Of a stretch of DNA of 64,000 nucleotides, positions 58,096 to 64,000 are shown piece by piece. The notes under the pieces were generated by a model. It was not told the origin of the DNA. It was given only the letters and a program-made list of their open reading frames with translations, and did not search any database. The translations under genes were made by a program, and so were the position numbers. Source of the DNA: Eudorina sp. 2006-703-Eu-15 (Eukaryota > Chlorophyta > Chlorophyceae > Chlamydomonadales > Volvocaceae); NCBI GenBank assembly GCA_003117195.1, contig BDSI01000060.1, positions 366,001 to 430,000 on the forward strand, in the 5' to 3' direction. How positions within the stretch are numbered: the stretch's first letter is position 1; each line of letters begins with the position of its first letter.

Positions 58096-58774
58096 AGAGC
58101 AGCATGGAGGACGACAGCGCTTGAGCGGGTGCACAACAGAGACAGGTGCGCAGTTCCAGCCAAGCTAGCTACCAAGCGTGAATGGATGAAGATTGTGTGG
58201 TGAAATGTGAGAATGGAAGAGTGGGTGCAGGAGGGAAGGTAAGCCAGCCGGCAGCCACGGGGGGCAGTGGGGAGTTACTGCTGGGCGCCTCCTACCTATT
58301 GACTGTGTGCGCTTTCCACTGACCATGCACAGCTGATAGAGATTCGTTGGTCGTCTGTGTTGCTTGTAGGAGCAGGTGATGGCAGCGTCAAGGGCGGTGA
58401 TGGCTGCTTGTGGACCTGCAGCTCCGGCGGCAATGTGGCGATGGTGCTGGCAGCGTTGGGATGGTGCCGGCAGCATGGGGATGGTGTCGGCAGGGGTGGC
58501 GACAGCAGCAGCAGCAGTGGGTGGAGCAGCTGGATGCTCGTCATGGGAGGTGTGCAGGCGCGTGCGGCTGCTGGGTGCGTGCACTGCAGTGTTGTCTACA
58601 CAAGTGACAGCAGCAGCAACTCGATGACAGCAGCTCTATCTGCCAGGAGTGAGGTTTGCAGTGGAGTGTGCGGGCTGCCATGGCAGTTGCAGCTTGGCGA
58701 TGTGGTGATGTTGCAGCCTTTTCCAGATTGCGCATAGGCTGCCCACCGACGGCATTCACAGGGCAGCTTAAGTG
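58096..58774. other. Unassigned region
   Basis: Contains a short Gly/Ala/Trp-coding frame (58376-58627) built on a GATGGTGCTGGCAGCG-like repeat. No splice-supported gene. Confidence 0.3.
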
Positions 58775-59066
58775 TGTAAGACCTAAAGGCTAATCCCGCG
58801 GATGCTCTGGCACCGGGCTTACACTCCCCCCCCTTAGGAGCAAGCCGTCCTCGGCGCCAGGCATTGGGCCACCCCACCGTATGCCGGTTTTACCAGATTA
58901 GCACGGGTTCGTACCGTCCTTGATCCACCACACAAGGGCCGGTAATGGCTGCGCCAGGGATCGAACCGCCGACCTTAATCCACCACATAAGGGTACGGCA
59001 CTGGTCTCGATACCAAATGTAAGACCTAAAGGCTAATCCCGCGGATGCTCTGGCACCGGGCTTACA
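58775..59066 (-). repeat. tRNA-derived SINE-like element flanked by 48-bp direct repeats
   Basis: A 48-base sequence (TGTAAGACCTAAAGGCTAAT ... CACCGGGCTTACA) occurs identically at 58775-58823 and 59019-59066. Between them, on the minus strand, is GGTTCGATCCC (58958-58968 complement), the tRNA B-box/T-loop consensus, followed by TGGCGCAGCCA. Two copies of CCTTRATCCACCACAYAAGG also occur (58917 and 58973). No full cloverleaf is formed, so it is not a tRNA gene. Confidence 0.6.
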
Positions 59067-60004
59067 AAGTGCTGCTGATGGTGTAGGTGACGGCATGGCA
59101 GGCAGCGGCTGGCAGGGGCCAGACAGATGCAGCGGCCATCAAGCAAGTCTGGCAAATGGCATGCTAGGCGGGAGAATAGATTATTTGAACATGGTTGTGG
59201 GCTGTTGGTTAGGGTTAGCTAGGCACACAGACTTGCCTTGGTGTGGATAGGGGGGCATTGCCCTTCATTGACGTTGGCACTTCGTTGGGTTGCAAATAAA
59301 ATGGCATTGCAAGAAGTGGTGGATGGGTCTACATTAGACTGTGTGAAGCCTCGACCCATCCAAGACCGACCCGCAGGTTGCATTATTAGTGTGTGAATGC
59401 CAGAGCAATTTATGGCACTGCTGCAACTCACAATGAAAGTTTTGCTTGTGCTTGATGTGCTACACAAACTGGCTAGACCGTTACATTGTGTCTTTACATT
59501 CGTTGGCGGGGGTAGAACAAGGAACGAGGTCATGCTGCAGAAGCATTGTAGGGTAGGATTGATTGAGTGTTTATCAGGCGGAGGTAATGGGGAAGGCAAA
59601 GGGCTGTGGACTGCAGGTGGAACGGCAGTTCAAACGGACATGTGGCTATTATTAATGTGGTTGATAGGCACTGGTGTTTGTGTGGATTGAGACTTTGCAC
59701 TGGCTGGAATACAGAACATGACCATCAAGATAGCACACAACAGCCTGCTTGCGAAACCGGGATCAGTGCCATGTCAACGGCTGTAAGCCACAGCTGCATT
59801 GGTGTCAGCTGCATTGGTGTCAGCGTTGCGCCCATCCACAGCAGGCTTTGGGTACACATGGCTGATTCTGAACCTGTACACCTCCTCAATGAAGTACTTA
59901 TGGGGCTCCTTGCACGGCAAGGCTGTCGTGTACAACTGGGCAAACCAAGAGAGCTTTGTGGCCAATACATTCTGCACTGACGTCGCCCCGTCGCAAGATG
60001 CTGT
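59067..60004. other. Unassigned region
   Basis: A plus-strand coding-like stretch at about 59845-59985 (NLYTSSMKYLWGSLHGKAVV) and a minus-strand frame at 59219-59599 are visible but have no supported start, stop or splice partners. They may be transposon debris. Confidence 0.3.
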
Positions 60005-60830
60005 GAGCCAAGTTCTCCCAAACTGCACCACCCTCCCCTTCCCTGTCCATCACTGCCAATCCTACCGCTCGCGATCCGATGCTGACAGGAGCTGGACGAG
60101 TTCGTCGGTGTCTCAAGAAGCAGCACCTCCGTTAACAGCGCCAGCACAAGCACCAGCAGGTCACCTCGATCCACACCGTTCTGTGCATCAGTAGTCACTG
60201 CGGGACCGCCGCCATATATACCCCTGCCACACTCCACACCGTCGAGGCCCGAGCTGTCCATCAGCTTCAGCACGTCTTCCTCGGAGGCCGCCTCTGCGTC
60301 TGGCAACTTTGTGCCTAACTTGGAATCCACTTGGAATCACGCCTCCACAGTTTCAGAGAAGGCAGGCTGCTGGTTGGCGCGGGGCTGCAGCCACCCAGCA
60401 GCCCGTTCTCCATCCACAGCCGCCCGTGCAGCCACCTCGAGCACTGACCCACATCGAGAGCTTGAGGGGGAGGCACTGCAGGAGGTGTCCGTGAGGTCCA
60501 TGTGACAGACTGCGTGGCGCCTACGTAATGACTCGGGCCATTGATCAGGCTAGGTTGTCAAGAGCTGCATATATCCGTGTGAATCAGCGTGTAACAGCGT
60601 AATATTCGGAAATTCGGATTGTTGCGGGCTCGATGACCGTTGTTGGTTGCTTGGTGTGCCACGAAATTTAGGCGAGCCCCGTGCGTCTCCCTTAATTGAC
60701 TTGTCCTGATGTCCTTCAGCAATAATATGCTTTGACAAGATAACTAATTTGAGCTTCGGCATGGCTACACTGTGCCAGACTTGCAAATAAATAAGAAACG
60801 ACAGCGTGCCGGCGGGTAAGTTGAATTCAC
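60005..60830 (+). pseudogene. MoaC-derived pseudogene lacking the catalytic region
   Basis: Homologous first to MoaC intron 1 and exon 2 (52878-53350), then directly to the MoaC 3' flank (55329-55700). The junction is at about 60457: sequence up to LTHIE is followed by GAGCTTGAG from downstream of the real gene. Exon 3, exon 4 and the start of the catalytic domain are therefore missing. The exon-2-like part has many substitutions, lost codons (around 60175-60200) and a frameshift near 60360. Introns flanking the copied parts are retained, so this is a DNA-level duplicate and not a retrocopy. Confidence 0.85.
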
Positions 60831-61028
60831 TCAACCTTCCAACATCTCGGGTGTCAGATCAACACATTAAAGATTAATAATCAGTTATATTTCTACGCAT
60901 CGGATTTGCACACCAACGACAAAACTAGAAGTTTTACTGTAAAGATCCACACTGCAAGCTGTCAAACGACCTCGAGCTACGCATGTCAGCCTTCTAAGAA
61001 AGGCCGCATGTAGGCGACGCTCAGACAG
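60831..61028 (+). promoter_or_regulatory. Likely promoter/5' UTR of the OPR-like gene
   Basis: Short AT-rich gap directly upstream of ATG 61029. Individual elements are not called. Confidence 0.35.
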
Positions 61029-61406
61029 ATGCTTGTACGGCAGTGCGGAGGGCCGGCCTCGCTGCCCTCCGCCCGACGGCACTTGCGCGGCGTGGGATTC
61101 AAACTCGCCTCCGCCTGTGATCGCACCACGCCAGCGGTTGCTAAGCTTTCCGCTCGAGAGGCAGCAGGTGCAGGTCATCCGACCGCGCCATCATCTTCTT
61201 CAGGCCTGAGGCGCAGTACTGGGACCCCGGACGACGAGAAGCGGAGGCATACTGGGACCGCACCCAGTTCCTCTGACCCCCCGACAGCCACGCCTGCTGT
61301 TTCCGTCAACGGAGTCGCAGTTCGTGACCTTGCCTCGTCTCTCGACGGGCGCAGCAGCGCCGCGCGCGCCTCCGAAACCAGTTCCCTAGCGAGGAGCAGC
61401 AGCTAT

Positions 61407-61437
<31 letters not shown>

Positions 61438-63996
61438 AAAGAGCCGCGGCCACCACCACGATCGTTACCTCGGGCGCCGCAGCTGCAAACTCATCCGCCA
61501 GCGGTGGGGTGCTTGCAGCTGAGCGCCGCCAGTCGAAGAAACGACCAGCCGAGAGACCCGTGGGTCGGCACCCAGACGACAGCCGGGCCGGCGACCGCGC
61601 GGCCGGACCCAGGGCCGACATAACGCAGCCGCCAGCGGACAAGGAACTCGCAAGCGCTAACAGCGGGCATGTGGACCGGTCACAGAAGAATCAGTTCACC
61701 GGCAGACGGGCGCGAGCGGCTGCCTACGCTGCGATAGAGGAGGCGAAGCGCATCAACCGGGCGATCATTGATGCGGGTGCCAGACGCCGGTTCGCGGACA
61801 TCCTGCAGGCGAGTGCCGTAATCTTCAGGGCCCGTCGAAAGGACCCGTTGGGTTCATTGAGAAGGCGACACGTGGGTCCATCGAAAACACCTAATGGGGA
61901 TTGAATGGGGAATTCCATCATCTGGGCGGCGCTGTTGTCAATTGTGCAGATGGAGGAACTGTCGGCGCTGAAGTAGCTTGGTAAACGCAGCAGAATGTTG
62001 CTGCGCGACGTCTTGCGCTCGAAGGCGGTATCACATCCAGATTGCTCACTTCGCAGACGTGCAGTAGTACCATGTCGTACCATGCATTGATGGTTTCCCT
62101 CACCGTGCGACATGCCTTCACGCGCACCCGCACGCACCGCCTGTGGTCGCCGTACTCGCCTCAGGTCACGGATGAGAATGGGCCGCGGCTGAACCACGTC
62201 AACGTGGCCACGGCGCTGCACCGGCTGGGCTCTTGCGGGCTGCAGCCGGGCGGCGGTGAGGCGCGGAGGCTGCTGGCCGACCCGCGGTTCCGACAGCTGG
62301 AGAGGATGGCGGGTGCGTGGCCGCGGGCACCGAGGGTTGGCCGGGGGGACCGATACAGCGGTACTGTATGCGGTTGCGAGACCCCAGATGGCATTCACAG
62401 ATCTCCATCTCGCTTTGGCGGTCCTGGCAGGGTTGTGCGTTTCCAACTCGCGGGTCTCGATGGGCAGCACCGTAGCGGCTTCGCGGCCAGGGTCTACCAC
62501 CGCACCAGTAGGACATGTCGGTATGACAGGTGATCGTTATGTAGTTAGTTAGTTAGTTAGTTGAATGGTGAGACCTCTCGTCCTCTCCGCTGAGAGCCTC
62601 TACGGTAACCAGACCAGTTGGAGTCACAACGCGCAGAAAGCCCCGAGACCAACAGAACGGAAGCCATAGGAAAACAGGGCCCGTGTACAGACTGTTGTGA
62701 CAGACTGTTGCAGGATAGGCTGTGGTGTGGGAGGTTCGAATCTGTTTGTTCTGACGCGAAGTGTTTGGTCGCGGTACTGCTCGCGATTGGGCCTTTGCAA
62801 TTCTGCAGACAAGCTGCTGCCTTTCTTCAGCGCCCGGGAGGTGGCCAACTGCCTCTGGGCGCTTGCCAAATTAGGCTACCAGCCGACACCATCAGCAGCA
62901 GCAGCAGCAGCAACAACAGCAGGAGCAGTTTCAGCAGCAGCGGCGGGCAGTTCGGATCTGGAAGGTGGTGGTCGCGAGGAGAGCGCCGACGACGGAGGGC
63001 CGGAAAGGCCCCGAGGCGCTGGCCTGCTGCGGGGCCTGTGCAGCCGGGCCGTAGCCGCCACCAGGGAGTTCCAGGGGCAGGAGGTGACCAACTCGCTGTG
63101 GGCGCTGGGGACGCTAGGTGGGTGAGGTACGGCATGTACAAAATGTACGGCATGTACTTTATAGTGGTACGGTAGATCCTCACCCTTCTTTCGGCTTTTC
63201 TAAAGCTTCCATTCAGACGAATTACCCGTTTGGTTTCGCACCGTCCGATTCAGATATCAACTGCCGGTGCGACCTCCGCGCTCCGCGGGGAGGTCGCACC
63301 GCCATGTGTCAACACTTCAGCGGTGCGTGAGTCATGCCGTACCGGACGTACCATGCCGTACATGACCCTTTCACCCTTATCACCGTACGGCACCGCACCT
63401 GCCCCTTGTGGACCGGCACCGCCCCACAGGCCACCACCCGGGTGAAGCCCTGCTGCGGGAGCTGACGGGGAGGCTGCTGGCGGTGCTGCCGGGCTTGGCC
63501 CCGCAGGGCGTCTCCAACTCGCTTCTGGGTCTGGCCAAGCTGGGCTGGAGCCCGGGGCCCGGCGTGCTGGACCAGGTGGCCCATGGGTCGGTGGCCAAGG
63601 TCGCGGACTTCCCGCCGCAGGTGCGTGTCGGGGTTGTGGAGCGCAGAGCACCGAATTAGAGACAAGCAACAACGGCGTCGGTCGGTCGGTCGGTCTGTTG
63701 ATTTCTGGGATCTTGGTCTGGGACATGGGATTTCTGAGGGTTCCAGTCTAAAGCGTTTCAGTTCCTGAGGGCTTCTCGGAGACGTGTGACCCCGCCACGG
63801 TTGGGCCTCCTTGCCCGGCTACTGCGATGCGCTAGGCGCAAATCACTCCGGCACATGCCGAGGTACAAACGCCGCGTTCAAGCCACCGTCCTGTGTTATT
63901 GCCCGCCCCGCCCCACAGGCCCTTTCCAACACGCTGTGGGCCCTGGCGCGACTGGAACACCGCCACGACCCGCTGCAGGCCGCCATCTTCCGTCAG
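61029..63996 (+). CDS. Octotricopeptide-repeat (OPR)-like organelle protein (3' end outside window)
   Basis: Exons 61029-61808 (or -61817), 62165-62312, 62809-63117, 63430-63620, 63919-63996, with the gene continuing past 64000. Phases join. The N-terminus (MLVRQCGGPASLPSARRHLR) is basic and Ser/Ala-rich like a chloroplast or mitochondrial transit peptide, followed by a long Ser/Ala low-complexity spacer that includes a Ser run from an AGC repeat (61400-61437). From about residue 240 the pattern I..A...RRF.DIL, RLNHVNVATALHRLG, then repeated helical units of the NSLWALG type (EVANCLWALAKLGYQP, EVTNSLWALGTLG, GVSNSLLGLAKLGWSP, ALSNTLWALARLEHR) matches green-algal OPR/RAP-type proteins that act on specific organelle transcripts. 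The target cannot be inferred. Confidence 0.82.
62536..62562 (+). repeat. GTTA microsatellite in OPR-like intron 2
   Basis: Five to six TAGT/AGTT units. Confidence 0.8.
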
Positions 63997-64000
63997 GTGT

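Noticed and set aside
58940..59015. A tRNA gene on the minus strand
   Set aside because: Only a B-box/T-arm match is present; no acceptor stem or anticodon arm can be paired.
1..64000. CRISPR arrays, bacterial operons, viral genes
   Set aside because: Spliced nuclear genes and tandem repeats without spacer variation; nothing supports prokaryotic or viral content.

Overview
The window looks like nuclear DNA of a volvocine green alga (Chlamydomonas or a close relative). The coding sequence is very GC-rich, with Ala/Gly/Pro/Gln-rich low-complexity protein stretches. Genes are split by many short GT-AG introns, GT/AC microsatellites and minisatellites are abundant, and the gene set mixes cilium, organelle and plant-type functions (outer-dynein-arm factor, octotricopeptide-like protein, MoaC, SWI3). 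All gene models below were assembled by eye from splice signals, reading-frame continuity and recognised protein families. No transcript evidence was available.

Layout. 0.1-1.6 kb: 3' part of a + strand F-box/SAP-like gene. 2.5-3.5 kb: first copy of a dispersed repeat, whose second copy is at 22.7-23.8 kb. 3.6-5.7 kb: an incomplete + strand gene for a probable secreted protein. 6.1-7.65 kb: a near-perfect 1.5-kb inverted repeat. 7.7-8.8 kb: degenerate tandem repeats. 9.9-22.2 kb: a complete 20-exon + strand gene for a SWI3/SMARCC chromatin-remodelling subunit (1458 aa). 25.9-34.7 kb: a 7-exon + strand DUF1399/GRDP-like gene (1439 aa). 35.3-36.6 kb: a 3-exon + strand coiled-coil gene resembling mitoribosomal mS26. 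38.3-45.0 kb: a 12-exon - strand gene for ODA10/CCDC151 (582 aa). 46.5-50.2 (or 50.7) kb: a + strand ubiquitin-like-domain protein. 51.7-52.2 kb: a small - strand protein of unknown function, head-to-head with a 4-exon + strand MoaC gene (52.7-55.0 kb, 332 aa). 57.0-58.1 kb: an inverted duplication of a small membrane/coiled-coil gene. 58.8-59.1 kb: a tRNA-derived SINE-like repeat. 60.0-60.8 kb: a MoaC-derived pseudogene that lost the catalytic region. 61.0 kb to the window end: the 5' part of an octotricopeptide (OPR)-like gene.

The genes do not form a pathway. They are ordinary independent nuclear loci covering chromatin (SWI3), cilium (ODA10), molybdenum cofactor (MoaC) and organelle expression (OPR-like, mS26-like). 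The less ordinary content is the repeat landscape: two large inverted duplications, a two-copy repeat with hairpin-rich ends, at least two families of short dispersed motifs, several long minisatellites inside introns, and a deletion-derived pseudogene.
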